From positions 207,549,164-207,613,163 of the forward strand of contig NC_134360.1 of assembly GCF_048569485.1 (NCBI RefSeq): a DNA stretch of 64,000 nucleotides, written 5' to 3'. Positions 12,263 to 24,015 of this stretch are shown piece by piece. How positions within the stretch are numbered: position 1 is the first letter of the stretch; each line of letters starts with the position of its first letter. Below the pieces are notes generated by a model. It did not search any database. It saw nothing but the letters and a program-made list of their open reading frames with translations, and was not told where the DNA came from. The position numbers and the translations under genes were made by a program. Source of the DNA: Anomaloglossus baeobatrachus (taxonomy: Eukaryota > Chordata > Amphibia > Anura > Aromobatidae).

Positions 12263-15200
12263 CAGGAAAGCATCGGCCTGCTGCATCAATGCAGGAGAAC
12301 ATCGGCCCGGCTGCATCTATGTAGGAGAGCATCGGCCCGGCTGCATCTATGTAGGAGAGCATCGGCCCAGCTAGATCTATGTAGGAGAGCATCGGCCCGG
12401 CTGCATCTATGTAGGAGAGCATCGGCCTGCTACATCAATGCAGGAGAGGATCGGCCCGGCTGCATCTATGTAGAGAGCATCAGCCCGGCTGCATCTATGT
12501 AGAGAGCATCAGCCCGGCTGCATCTATGTAGAGAGCATCAGCCCGGCTGCATCTATGTAGAGAGCATTAGCCCGGCTTCATCTATGTAGGAGAGCATCAG
12601 CCCGGCTGCATCTATGTAGAGAGCATCAGCCCGGCTGCATCTATGTAGGAGAGCATCGGGCCGGCTGCATCTATGTAGGAGAGCATCGGGCCGGCTGCAT
12701 TTATGTAGGAGAGCATCGGCCTGCTACATCAATGCAGGAGAGCATCGGCCCGGCTGCATCTATGTAGGAGAGCATCGGGCCGGCTGCATCTATGTAGGAG
12801 AGCATCAACCCAGCTGCATCTATGTAGGAGAGTATCGGGCCGGCTGCATCTATGTAGGAGAGCATCAACCCGGCTGCATCTATGTAGGAGAGCATCGGCC
12901 CGGCTGCGTCTATGTAGGAGAGCATCGGGCTGGCTGCATCTATGTAGGAGAGCATCAGCCCGGCTGCATCTATGTAGGAGAGCATCGGCCCGGCTACATC
13001 TATGTAGGAGAGCATCGGCCCGGCTGCAGCTATGTAGGAGAGCATCGGCCCGGCTGCAGCTATGTAGGAGACCATCAGACCGGCTGCATCTATGTAGGAG
13101 AGCATCAACCCGGCTGCATCTATGTAGGAGAGTATCGGCCCAGCTGCATCTATGTAGGAGAGCATCGGCCCGACTGCATCTATGTAGGAGAGCATCGGCC
13201 CGGCTGCAGCTATGTAGGAGACCATCAGCCCGGCTGCATCTATGTAGGAGAGCATCAACCCGGCTGCATCTATGTAGGAGAGTATCGGCCCGGCTGCATC
13301 TATGTAGGAGAGCATCGGGCCGGCTGCATCTATGTAGGAGAGCATCGGGCTGGCTGCATCTATGTAGGAGAGCATCAGCCCGGCTGCATCTATGTAGGAG
13401 AGCATCGGCCCGGCTGCATCTATGTAGGAGAGCATCAACCCGGCTGCATCTATGTAGGAGAGCATCAACCCGGCTGCATCTATGTAGGAAAGCATCGGCT
13501 CGGCTGCATCTATGTAGGAGAGCATCAACCCGGCTGCATCTATGTAGGAGAGCATCAACCCGGCTGCATCTATGTAGGAAAGCATCGGCCCGGCTGCATC
13601 TATGTAGGAGAGCATCAACCCGGCTGCATCTATGTAGGAGAGCATCAACCCGGCTGCATCTATGTAGGAAAGCATCGGCTCGGCTGCATCTATGTAGGAG
13701 AGCATCTTCTCGGCTGCATCTATGTAGGAGAGCATCAGCCCGGCTGCATCTATGTAGGAGAGCATCGGCCCGGCTGCATCTATGTAGGAAAGCATAGGCC
13801 CGGCTGCATCTATGTAGGAGAGCATCAACCCGGCTGCATCTATGTAGGAGAGCATCGGCCTGCTACATCAATGCAGGAGAGGATCGGCCCGGCTGCATTT
13901 ATGTAGGAGAGCATCAGCCCGGCTGCATCTATGTAGGAGAGCATCGGCCCAGCTAGATCTATGTAGGAGAGCATCGGCCCGGCTGCATCAATGCAGGAGA
14001 GCATCGGCCCGGCTGCATCAATGCAGGAGAGCATCGGCCCGGCTGCATCTATGTAGAGAGCATCAGCCCGGCTGCATCTATGTAGGAGAGCATCGGCCCG
14101 GCTGCATCTATGTAGGAGAGCATCAACCCGGCTGCATCTATGTAGGAGAGCATCAGCCTGCTACATCAATGCAGGAGAGGATCGGCCCAGCTGCATCTAT
14201 GTAGGAGAGCATCAGCCCGGCTGCATCTATGTAGGAGAGCATCGGCCCAGCTAGATCTATGTAGGAGAGCATCGGCCCGGCTGCATCAATGCAGGAGAGC
14301 ATCGGCCCGGCTGCATCTATGTAGAGAGCATCATCCCGGCTGCATCTATGTAGAGAGCATCAGCCCGGCTGCATCTATGTAGAGAGCATCAGCCCGGCTG
14401 CATCTATGTAGAGAGCATCAGCCCGGCTGCATCTATGTAGAGAGCATCAGCCCGGCTGCATCTATGTAGAGAGCATCAGCCCGGCTGCATCTATGTAGGA
14501 GAGCATCGGCCCGGCTGCATCTATGTAGGAGAGCATCGGCCCGGCTGCATCTATGTAGGAGAGCATCGGCCCGGCTGCATCTATGTAGGAGAGCATCGGC
14601 CCGGCTGCATCTATGTAGGAGAGCATCAACCCGGCTGCATCTATGTAGGAGAGCATCAACCCGGCTTCATCTATGTAGGAGAGCATCGGCTCGGCTGCAT
14701 CTATGTAGGAGAGCATCAGCTCGGCTGCATCTATGTAGTAGGAGAGCATTGACCCGGCTGCATCTATGTAAGAGAGCATCAACCCGGTTGCATCTATGTA
14801 GGAGAGCATCGGCCCAGCTGCATATATGTAGGAGAGCATCGGCCCGGCTGCATCTATGTAGGAAAGCATTGGCCCAGCTGCATCTATGTAGGAGAGCATC
14901 GGCCCGGCTGCATCTATGTAAGAGAGCATCGGCCCGGCTGCATCTATGTAGGAGAGCATCGGCCCGGCTGCATCTATGTAAGAGAGCATCGGCCCAGCTG
15001 CATCTATGTAGGAGAGCATCAGCCCGGCTGCATCTATGTAGGAGAGCATCGGCCCGGCTGCATCTATGTAGGAGAGCATCGGCCCGGCTGCAGCTATGTA
15101 GGAAAGCATCGGCTCGGCTGCATCTATGTAGGAGAGCATCAACCCGGCTGCATCTATGTAGGAGAGCATCAACCCGGCTGCATCTATGTAGGAAAGCATC

Positions 15201-16163
15201 GGCTCGGCTGCATCTATGTAGGAGAGCATCAACCCGGCTGCATCTATGTAGGAGAGCATCAACCCGGCTGCATCTATGTAGGAAAGCATCGGCCCGGCTG
15301 CATCTATGTAGGAGAGCATCAACCCGGCTGCATCTATGTAGGAGAGCATCAACCCGGCTGCATCTATGTAGGAAAGCATCGGCTCGGCTGCATCTATGTA
15401 GGAGAGCATCTTCTCGGCTGCATCTATGTAGGAGAGCATCAGCCCGGCTGCATCTATGTAGGAGAGCATCGGCCCGGCTGCATCTATGTAGGAAAGCATA
15501 GGCCCGGCTGCATCTATGTAGGAGAGCATCGGCCCGGCTGCATCTATGTAGGAGAGCATCGGCTCGGCTGCATCTATGTAGGAGAGCATCAGCCCGGCTG
15601 CATCTATGTAGGAGAGCATCGGCCCGGCTGCATCTATGTAGGAGAGCATCGGCCCGGCTGCATCTATGTAGGAGAGCATCGGCCCGGCTGCAGCTATGTA
15701 AGAGAGCATCGGCCCGGCTGCATCTATGTAGGAGAGCATCGGCTCGGCTGCATCTATGTAGGAGAGCATCAGCCCGGCTGCATCTATGTAGGAGAGCATC
15801 GGCTCGGCTGCATCTATGTAGGAGAGCATCAGCCCGGCTGCATCTATGTAAGAGAGCATCGGCCCGGCTGCATCTATGTAGGAGAGCATCGGCCCGGCTG
15901 CATCTATGTAGGGGAGCATCGGCCCGACTGCATTAATGTAGGAGAGTATCAACCCGGCTGCATCTATGTAGGAGAGCATCAGCCCGGCTGCATCTATGTA
16001 AAAGAGCATTGGCCCGGCTGCATCTATGTAGGAGAGCATCAACCCGGCTGCATCTATGTAGGAGAGCATTAGCCCGGCTGCATCAATGCAGGAGAGCATC
16101 GACACGGCTGCATCTATGCAGGAAAGTATCTGCCCGGCTGCATCTATGCAGGAGTCCACTGGA
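12263..16163. repeat. 30-bp minisatellite, block 2 (about 130 units)
   Basis: Same 30-bp unit as block 1, arranged as higher-order copies of block 1 segments; the start (12263-12760) follows 8536-9020 closely. The 3' edge degenerates from about 15900 to 16163 (aatgtaggagagtatcaacc, then gcaggagtccactggacc), which looks like the older end of the array. The minus-strand frame 14462-16222 (586 codons) is repeat-driven and not taken as a gene. Confidence 0.94.
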
Positions 16164-16976
16164 CCGGATGCATCACTCGCAATAAAAAAGGCAGGCAATG
16201 TGATGCTGATCATTATCATCATCTTATCATTATCAGCATAGTGATTATATTGTGTGTGACAGAACAGTTACTAGGAATACACGGGTAGGGGTGACGGGAA
16301 ACATGACCCAGGAACTAATTTCTCTGAGATAACTAAAGAGAACCATACACATTAGATGTTTGTCCATAGCCGATAATACATCACACATGGCACTGATCAA
16401 TATAGGATTTTTCCAGCCGACCATGCAGCCAGTGCTGATTACTGGCCGAAAAAATTCAACATGTCTGACCAGTGTTATAATAAACATTCAGAATTCAAAA
16501 GTAAGTCATTCATTATGGAATATGTTGGTCATTTTGTTCAACTTTAATTTAATATGTATGGGCTTTCTAAGATTTCAGCAGAATTTCCACTTTTAGGGGT
16601 TGTCCAGGACTAACTCAGGGGCGGATATATCATTGGTGCAGCCTGTCCAGCCACACAGAGGTCTAAGAGGCAGGGGGCACAAGGACCCAAGAGATTGGGG
16701 GCCCATTTGTACCTCCAAACCAGGTTGAATTGTGTATTTTGAGCTGCAAAGTGCCCTTATCTGTCTGTGTCTGCCAGTGCAGACTGTCTCTTACCTCATC
16801 TGCAGGGCATTGCAGTAGCTTAGGTATCCATGGTTGCAACCACTAGCAACTAATTGTCACTGTATGAGTGGTCGTAACCATGGATGCATAAGCTGCAATG
16901 CACTGCACATGAGGTAAGAGACATACTGTAGCTAATCAGGAGAACTATACTACGTTTACAACTGGAAGTATTTGCT

Positions 16977-17016
<40 letters not shown>

Positions 17017-17159
17017 TTCCTACTATATATTGGGATAGGATCTTGAATGTGGGAATACCCCTTTAAGTTATATATAGACAACATTCTGTCCTGATTTATT
17101 AATATCTTGTGATAGATGTCAAAGCTCTATTTTTTTATGTTGAGTTGTATTAACAAAAA
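16164..17159. other. TTC22 intron 1 between minisatellite and LTR-like element
   Basis: Mostly unrecognised. It includes a short (AAT)n microsatellite at 16977-17015. A gggttgtcca-type repeat end lies at about 16598-16610 and a partner-like ccccttta at about 17057-17065, so a degenerate TIR element of about 460 bp may occupy this stretch. Confidence 0.4.
16977..17015. repeat. (AAT)n microsatellite
   Basis: About 12 uninterrupted ataata-type triplets. Confidence 0.95.
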
Positions 17160-18294
17160 TGTGCCGCCCCTGCAGCAGTGGAACCGCTTGGATCCAGGGT
17201 TCCTGTGGTTCGAGGGTCCCCGGACCTGGGGGCTTGCGGAAACTTCAAATGCAAAGGGGGGTATTTATAGGGGAGTGAGAGTTTGTGACGCCACCCGTGT
17301 TTCGCGGAAAGGGGAGTACCGCCGCTGCCGATTGGAGTACCCAGTGGAGATGGAGTGGGGCAGCCAGATGATGTTCCCTTCACGGGTAGGGGAGGCCCCA
17401 GGACTCTGGATGGTGGAGGAGAGGGGAGCGTGGTGCAGATTGGAAGCAGGGGAGGACAGCGTACTCACTCAGGCCGTGTTGGTAGTGATGCGACCACAAA
17501 GCAGACTCTGACACAGAAGTAAACCAAATCTCTGGGTGCTGCTGCCACTTCAGGGGATCTCGATCGGGAGTCCGCTCCCGTTGGTATTGCGGATGGTCTG
17601 GAGCCTGCCTCCGTGCACTGTATTTTAGATGTTCTGAGTGACCCCTCGGCTTGAAGCTGTCGGGGTCCCGCTCCCTACTGTTAAGTAGGGGCGCTGTGCT
17701 CTCGATGGCTGACACTTGGGATTTCAGTGGGCCGCATGAGCTGGAAAGCCCTATCCCCCTTGTTATGTTGATGCCTTCGATCTCTGAGATCTTGGGGAAA
17801 GTTCATAAAGAGACTATCCTCCACAGGTTAATTATCAGGTTGTGTGAAGCTTCTCCCTGATCTAGGGTACAGTACCCCGCCATGCTCGGTACCGGTTCAC
17901 TTACTAGGTACTCCGTGCCGACCGTCCTCCAACTCTTCTCTAATACCCTGCGACCGGGTCTCCGACTCCTCCGGTACCAGACCACAGTCTGCGACCTAGC
18001 CAACATCTCCCAGGGAGCTACAACTCCCTCAGCTCCTCACTCTCTGAGAGCTACTTCTGTTCTGACTTTGTCCCTCCCACCAGTCTGCCTGACCCCTAGG
18101 CGAGTGGCCCTTTTCCAGCTAGACCACCCACTGGTGTGCCTGACAGGGTGTGGTGTGATGTGCGGCTAGGATTTGGATGCTGATGGAGCAATACCAACGG
18201 TTGGGATCCCAGACCCATGGGGGGGTTGAGTCCTGCACTAGAAGGAAAGGGGTGCAGTTCGCTGTGACACCCTGACTAGTTCAGGGGCGTCACA
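17160..18294. mobile_element. Solo-LTR-like element, 1.1 kb
   Basis: It begins TGTGCCGCCCCTG and ends CAGGGGCGTCACA, so it has TG...CA ends inside a short imperfect inverted repeat. It is flanked by A-rich bases (aaaaa / aaaac) that could be a 4-5 bp target duplication. It is GC-richer than its surroundings. No internal region, primer site or second LTR is present. A hAT-like DNA element is the alternative. The several short frames inside show no known domain. Confidence 0.45.
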
Positions 18295-18329
18295 AAAACA
18301 TCTGAAAAAAAAAATATATACATCCATCC

Positions 18330-18685
18330 AAAGGAGGGAGGGAAGTGGGAGGGAGAGGGGAACGAAAGAGGGAAGGGTGAGGGGTAAGAGGGAAGGCGAG
18401 AAGGGGGGGGGAAGGGAAAAGAGGGGAAGGGGAAAGGGGAGGAAGGAAAAAGAGGGGAAGGGGAAAGGGGAGGAAGGAAAAAGTGGGGAAGGGGAAGAGG
18501 GGGGGTTAATGGGAAAAGGGGGAGGGGGAGAGGGGAGTGAAAGAGGGAAGGGTGAGCGGGGAAGGGGAAAAGGGAAGGTGGGGAGGGGAGAAGAGAAAAG
18601 GAGAGAGGGAAGGGGGGGAAGGGGAGCAGAAAAGTGGAAGGGGAAGGGGGGATTGAAGGGGGGAGGGAAGGGGGGGATCCACTGA
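18330..18685. repeat. Polypurine (GGA/GGGA) tract, about 350 bp
   Basis: One strand is almost purely A and G for about 350 bases. Such tracts can form triplex (H-DNA) structures. Open frames on both strands here (for example 18238-18753 minus, rich in P, S and F) are composition artefacts. Confidence 0.92.
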
Positions 18686-19032
18686 TCTAGATAAAAGGTA
18701 CTGGGCCCTAGTTCAGGAGCAGTTTGAATGAAGAGGTTAACATGTTTGAACATTATTTTTTTTTTTTATTTGTATGATTATAATAAAAACACTACAAAAT
18801 GTTTTGGTATCTAAAAAATGAAAATAAAAATATTGGGTGATCATGGAGCAGCGTAGAAATCCCACATCTGTATAATCGTGATTGTGCTACAACTTGAATT
18901 TGGAGGGAAAAAAGATGAAAATACTATTTTTTGCATTTTTTTAGTTATTATGTTACTACTGGAGCTGTTGATGGGAAATATAGAGTGTATGTACTGTACG
19001 TGTGTGTTAATATTTGATGTCTTCTTATGCAG
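18686..19032. other. TTC22 intron 1, distal end
   Basis: AT-rich sequence leading to the exon 2 acceptor (tcttcttatgcag at 19020-19032). No other feature was recognised. Confidence 0.5.
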
Positions 19033-19088
19033 GTCTCCGTAGAAGAGAAGAGAAGTTGGTTTTTCACAATGGCGTCTCTCTGTATGAG
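19033..19088 (+). CDS. TTC22: TTC22 coding exon 2 (residues 188-206)
   Basis: A 56-base exon between a cag acceptor and a GT donor (atgag|gtatgg). In frame with exon 1 it reads VSVEEKRSWFFTMASLCMR, which matches human PMEEKRGWYFTMATLYIR at the same place. The intron after it is phase 2: two bases of the Arg codon lie here and the third in exon 3. It is too short to appear as an open frame and was found from homology and splice signals. Confidence 0.93.
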
Positions 19089-19901
19089 GTATGGGCTTTT
19101 ATATTCACCACATGTTGAACCTAGCAAAGTTCGCCTATTTTTGGAACTTAAAATTGGGAAACTTTGGTATCACAACCACTATTTGTAATTTAGGCAAATT
19201 TATAGATCTCCAAAAGAGGTGGATTGAGAGGAATTACTTACTGTTCACAAAGAGACATTTCTGCATGTTGGGTGGTACATTTGCCAAAGTAACGCCATGA
19301 GTATCACCAATACCAGCGCACGATACCCACCATATGTCATTGAGTCATTTTTTTTCACGCAGCTCTACAATTTTTTTCTGCAGCTATAATGGGCGACTTT
19401 ACAAGAAATCGTTATGATGGTTTGAGGCGTTCAAAAATAAAAAGTCTAAAGCGGTTCACGAGATTTTGAAGGAGTTTTACTTTTCCTTGAAAAGTTTTTG
19501 AAACTTTTTAGAAGTTTTTTTTCCTGTAATATTTTACGCAGCCTTGGTTACTGGCTAGTTTGGAGCGAATTCCATAAAAATTCACTCCAAAGACGTGACA
19601 TGCACTTTGCGTTTTCTAGAACCTGAAATGGGAAAAAATTTACAAAAAGACCCCCTTTTATGAATTGCAAAGAGTATTAACATTGAAATGAATAGAAATG
19701 ATTTTTAAAGTTTTTTTTAAGCAATTTTTATGGAATTCTTGGAGCAAATCCGCTTAAAAAAAAAGTCCTTTGAAAACCTTGTCTGCATATAGCCTTATTG
19801 AAAGTTCAGCTGATGGTCCATTCAGCTTATAGGGCTGAGTACAGCAATTTTACTAAGTTCTTACACTCATAGAAAATGGCACCTTGTGCTGACACAATGG
19901 T
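19089..19901. other. TTC22 intron 2, proximal part
   Basis: AT-rich intron sequence with no assignable gene. A short frame at 19091-19300 merely continues the exon 2 region and has no known domain. Confidence 0.45.
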
Positions 19902-19944
19902 TCCAAACAGTCCTAGGGAATCTGTCAGTAGGGGAAACCCTCCT

Positions 19945-20165
19945 AAACTGTCTACACGAGAATCTAGGTCCTTACCTATTGTACCATCACCCATTCCCTG
20001 TAGACTGTGAGCCCTCGCGGGCAGGGTCCTCTCTCCTCCTATACCAGTCTGTTTTGTACTGTTAATGATTGTTGTACGTATACCCTCTTTCACTGTAAAG
20101 TGCCATGGAATAAATGGCGCTATAAAAATAAATAATAATAATAATAATAATAATAATAATTATTA
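19945..20165 (+). repeat. SINE/LINE-tail-like repeat ending in (AAT)n
   Basis: A block starting near tgtctacacgag, with gactgtgagccctcgcgggc, then agggtcctctctcctcc, and ending gtgccatggaataaatggcg then ctataaaaataaataataat and more AAT repeats. The tail style (ggcgctataaa followed by a triplet repeat) is that of a retroposed element, widespread in frogs and fishes as recalled. The family was not named. Confidence 0.5.
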
Positions 20166-20328
20166 TTATTGAGAGTTGACTAAAATGATACCTTGATATC
20201 TGCAATGCAATGTCATATTCCAGAGAAATACACATTTTTCTTATATGTAAATGAACTGTTAAGATCTTTAGGCCGGGCAGATCTTCCAGAGAATCTGCCT
20301 CTGGAGCTTATTTTATATGAAAGAAGTT

Positions 20329-20400
20329 GTTACCAGTGTGAGACACATAACGACTGACGGCCAGCTCTCTGGGTCCACTTGTCTCACACTGGTAACGCCT
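20329..20400. repeat. Local inverted repeat (hairpin)
   Basis: gttaccagtgtgagac at about 20330 is mirrored by gtctcacactggtaac at about 20381, with a loop of about 35 bases. Confidence 0.8.
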
Positions 20401-20449
20401 CTGTGATGCTCAATCACTAGGTGTCACTAGATACAACAAGTAGAGGAGT

Positions 20450-20755
20450 TGATAAACAAGCCGTGGGTAAGGAATCAGGAGGTCATGTATAGAACACAAA
20501 CAGAAAGTGGAGCCAAGGTCAGTGTACAAGCCGGAGGTCAGGAGCCAGGAGGTCACGTATGGAACACAGTGAGAAAGCGGAGCCGAGGTGAGGATACGAG
20601 CCGGAGGTTAGGAGCCAAGAGGTCACGTATAGAACATAGGGAGAAAGCGGAGCCGAGGTCAAGGTATGAGCCGGAGGTCAGGAGCCAAGAAGTCATGTAT
20701 GGAAAACAGGGAGAAATCAGAGCCAAGGTCAGGGTATGAGTCAGAGTTCAGGAGC
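20450..20755. repeat. 70-bp tandem repeat, about 4 units
   Basis: The unit is ccggaggtcaggagccagga then ggtcacgtatggaacacagt then gagaaagcggagccgaggtg then aggatacgag (70 bp). It lies in the insertion that splits the foldback element. Relatives are at 7650-7855 (opposite strand) and 45845-46010. Confidence 0.85.
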
Positions 20756-21338
20756 TAGGGGGTAATATCAGAGTCAGGGGCACGAGTGGAGAAGGGTAAC
20801 TAAGGTCCGGGGGTCAGAAAACAAGATCAGAACATTACACTTACAGGAGCTTGAAACACTAGCTGCAGAACAGGAACTACAATTGGTAGCATTCCGGGTG
20901 AGGTTGCTCCCTAATGAAGCAGAGCAATCACCCGGAACAAGGTTCCTGTGAAGATACCCCTCCCCAGCACCAACTCAGGACCTGAGGCCAGGAAACAACT
21001 CGTCCACCGGAGCATAATACAACAACAGACCATCAGCAGGAGAGCAGAGCACCGTAAATCAGAACCATGACAGCCTCTTTTCATATAAAATAAGTTAAGG
21101 AGGTAAATTTTCTGGAGGATCTATGTCCGGCCTAAAAGTCTTAACAGCTCATTTACATATTAAGAATAATGTGGATTTCTCAGGAATCAGACATCACATT
21201 GCAGATATGAAGGTGTCATTTTATTCAACTTTCTAGGACCTGCATGCCCGTATCGACAGCCAAGGAGGATTGATCCTACTGACAGATTCCCTTTAATAGC
21301 CAGGAATAATATTTTTTTATTCTCTCTATTAATTACAG

Positions 21339-21454
21339 ATTAGATGAAATATTCATAAAAAAGGAAAATGGTGAAAAAAAACGACTCCAGTTTTATAACA
21401 AGACGCTGATGCTCCTGCGGGAAGCTGCAAAGTCGTCTAATAATAATTACAAAG
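21339..21454 (+). CDS. TTC22: TTC22 coding exon 3 (residues 206-245)
   Basis: A 116-base exon after attacag and before a strong donor (aaag|gtaatg). The spliced frame reads LDEIFIKKENGEKKRLQFYN followed by KTLMLLREAAKSSNNNYK. It aligns with human [20 protein letters not shown] and RTLALLRQVLKSE. The intron after it is phase 1. This is a TPR helix-type segment. Confidence 0.93.
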
Positions 21455-21637
21455 GTAATGTATTCTGTATGTTATAATAGGTAGTGTACACTGTGTGTTA
21501 TAATATCCTGTGTATTATAATAGGTAGTGTATACGGTGTATTATAATGGGCACCAAGTTTATTATCACCTTATTACAGGCTCAATTTACAAATCCTTTGT
21601 TACACTAAGTTATTTGACTTTTCGGTTTCAATACTAA

Positions 21638-22209
21638 GGGGTACTTTACACGTTGCGACATCGCTAGCATCGGCTAGCGATGCCGAGCGCGATACGTACC
21701 CGCCCCCTTTCGCACATGCGATATCTTGTGATAGCTGCCGTAGCGAACATTATCGCTACGGCAGCTTCACACACACTTACCTGCCCTGCGACGTCGCTCT
21801 GGCCGGCGACCCGCCTCCTTCTTAAGGGGCGGGTCGTGTGGCGTCACAGGGCAGGCGTTCAATAGAAGCGGAGGGGCAGAGATGAGCGGGACGTAAACAT
21901 CCCGCCCACCTCCTTCCTTCCGCATAGCCGGTGGAGGCAGGTAAGGAGATGTTCCTCGCTCCTGCGGCTTCATACACAGCGATGTGTGCTGCCGCAGGAA
22001 CGAGGAACAACATTGTATCTCCTATTGGTGCGACATTATGAAAATGAACGACGCTACACAGATCACCTATTTTCAACGCTTTTGCGATAGTTTATCGGTG
22101 CATCTAGGCTTTACACGTTGCGACGTCGTTACCAGCGCCGGATGTGCGTCACTTTCGATTTGACCCCGACGATATCGCAGTAGCGATGTCGCAACGTGCA
22201 AAGTACCCC
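21638..22209. mobile_element. TIR MITE, family A, with TAA target duplication
   Basis: GGGGTACTTTACACGTTGCG at the left is matched by its inverse at the right (CGCAACGTGCAAAGTACCCC). TAA flanks both ends (21635-21637 and 22210-22212). The 572-bp interior has the family boxes: ggcagcttcacacacactta, cgggcgggtcg type, and gagatgagcgggacgtaaac. No transposase. It lies in TTC22 intron 3. Confidence 0.88.
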
Positions 22210-22671
22210 TAAGACTACATGACGCTCAGGTTCTTGTTTTCAGACTCTATATAAATGGATTATACTAGAAGGGAAACTTGTTGATATATACATTTTTCTT
22301 ACATTGACTTCCTAAGTATATTGGGTGCCATTTAAAGGCGATAGCCAAACGCTGCACTCAGCTATCTATGGTAGTGTCAGAAGCAATGAATGGAGCTGTG
22401 GTGCAAATGAACAACTTCTGCTCCTTTCAGATGGGGCTCTGTAGAGCTCTGTTTTTGGGATTGTTAGCGGTCCCAGCTATCAGACTCCATTGATCAATAG
22501 TTACCCTCAATTCTATCAATATGGGATAACTTAAAAGTGTAGGAATAATTATTTAAGCCATTGTAGTCAAATGCAAAAAAAATGTTGGGTCACCTGGTGA
22601 GGTCTGTTCTCCCAGCCATCTGTCCAGATGAGCAAATGGAATGCCCCATGGCCTGGAGACCTTAAAGGGAA
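22210..22671. other. TTC22 intron 3, no recognised feature
   Basis: No gene, RNA or clear repeat family was recognised. Part (around 22440-22520, tgggattgttagcggtccca) resembles text seen at 4395-4440, so it may be a worn dispersed repeat. Confidence 0.4.
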
Positions 22672-22675
22672 TCTG

Positions 22676-23079
22676 TTAGCAGGTTTTTGCTACCTCATCT
22701 TAGAGCAGCATAATGTAGGCAAAGGGATCCTAACTCCAACGATATATCACTTAGATTACTGGGTGCAGCTGTTCTGACACAATCAGAATTTTTAGGTTTA
22801 CCATGTAGCAGAGCTGAGAGAGCTGTCCCTGCCCAGACCAGACTCTCTATAGAGATTGTACATTGGACAGTGAGATGTCAATCAGAGCAGAGGGCGTGCC
22901 GGACTGCCCTGCACTTGACATTGTAGTCTGAGCAGTGATAAATCCTACTGCTTAAACAAACATAACAAATAAAAACAACAGATCGGACTTTGACAAGACA
23001 GGCATTCCTGAATTCTGTGTTAAGCCTTGCAGCATGCAGCCTTCAGCTTACATAGGAAAAACCTGCTGACAGATTCCCT
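22676..23079. mobile_element. TTAA-flanked piggyBac-type MITE
   Basis: AGGGAATCTGTTAGCAGGTT at the left mirrors AACCTGCTGACAGATTCCCT at the right. Exact TTAA lies on both sides (22672-22675 and 23080-23083), the hallmark of piggyBac insertion. At 404 bp with no transposase, it is non-autonomous. Confidence 0.85.
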
Positions 23080-23254
23080 TTAATTCAGTGATGTGAATGG
23101 AGCAAAGGAAGCTGTAGAGGCTGAGTGGCAGCTGTTGGAATAGAGGCTGTAGAGGCCGAAGACTCAGTGTTAGAAAGACCAGTGAAGCAGAGTCTAGTAA
23201 AAGGCACAGAGATGGCTCAGCAGTGTGGCAGAGCTGAGTGGCAGAGCTGAGTAG

Positions 23255-24015
23255 ATCGGGAGACTTACTGAAGTGATGTAACTGAGCTGAATAAGTCAGG
23301 AGACCCACAGTAGCAATGAAGCTGAGTCCAGCAAAGTTCGGTATGTCAGGAGCCACACTGTAACAATATAGTAGAGTCCAGTGATGTAGCAGAGCCGAGT
23401 ATTTCAGGAGGCGCACTGTAACAATATAGTAGAGTCCAGTGATATAGCAGAACTGAGTATGTCAGGAAGTGCATTGTAGCAATATAGTAGATCCCAGAGA
23501 TGTAACAGAGCTGAGTATGTCAGGAGCGCACTATAGCAATATAGTAGAGTCCAGCGATGTCGCAGAGCTGAGTATGTCAGGAGTGCATAGTAGCAATATA
23601 GTAGAATCTAATGATGTAGCAGAGCTGAGTATGTCAAGGGGGCACTGTAGCAATATAGCAGAATCCAGTAATGTAGCAGAGCTGAGTATGTCAGTAGCGC
23701 ACTGTAGCCATAGTAGAGTACAGTGATGTAGTAAAGTTAAGTATGTCATGCATAGTAGCAATATAGTAGAACCCAGTGATGTAGCAGAGCTGAGTATGTG
23801 AGGAGCGCATAGTAGCAATATAGTACAACCCAGTGATGTAGCAGAGCTGAGTATGTCAGTAGCACACAGTAGCAAAATAGTAGAGTCCAGTGATGTCGCA
23901 GAGCTGAGTATGTCAGCAGTGCCCTGTAACAATATAGTAGAGCTGGGTATATCAGGAGGCGCACTGTGGCATTGTAAAAGAGACCAGCGATGTAGGAGAG
24001 CTGGGTATTTCAGAA
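23255..24015. repeat. 57-bp tandem array, about 13 units
   Basis: The unit is gtatgtcaggagcgcactgt then agcaatatagtagagtccag then tgatgtagcagagctga (57 bp), with drift and a few shortened units. 57 is a multiple of three, so opposite-strand frames (23531-24046 minus) stay open and encode a 19-residue repeat. No domain is visible; not taken as a gene. More degenerate units extend left to about 23090. Confidence 0.9.

Larger units (their letters stand above)
8118..16163. repeat. Tandem segmental duplication, unit about 3.7 kb
   Basis: The unique 400-bp stretch at 8118-8535 (acaagttatacaatatatgt onward) is repeated almost exactly at 11823-12262, an offset of 3,705 bp at the start and 3,727 bp at the end. 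Each copy leads into a 30-bp minisatellite block. The second copy carries a 17-bp addition (tgtataagtcagcat region near 12025) and a longer T run. Matching sub-blocks inside the arrays, such as the one-off tagtaggagagcattgac at about 11375 and 14737, show that further unequal exchanges occurred later. Confidence 0.9.
19902..21290. mobile_element. Foldback element with TTAA-type end, split by an insertion
   Basis: The left arm (about 19910-20329) contains gggaatctgtcagtagg and later ccagagaatctgcctctgga and ttattttatatgaaa. The right arm (21074-21290) mirrors these in reverse (tttcatataaaataa, then tctggaggatct, ending cctactgacagattccctt then taa). The centre (about 20330-21073) is foreign and splits the palindrome. 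The left arm also carries a second insertion (19945-20165). The ends resemble those of 22676-23079. Confidence 0.65.

Noticed and set aside
8536-16163. CRISPR-like periodic array
   Set aside because: The unit is continuous with no unique spacers, copies grade into one another, and the setting is a vertebrate intron.
10229-16222. Long minus-strand frames (515 and 586 codons) of a MLSYIDAAGP repeat
   Set aside because: They are translations of a 30-bp DNA repeat with no stop in that frame. Frames are open on both strands at once, have no domain, and break wherever a unit changes length.
18238-18753. Proline/serine/phenylalanine-rich minus-strand frame of 171 codons
   Set aside because: Product of the polypurine tract; composition only.
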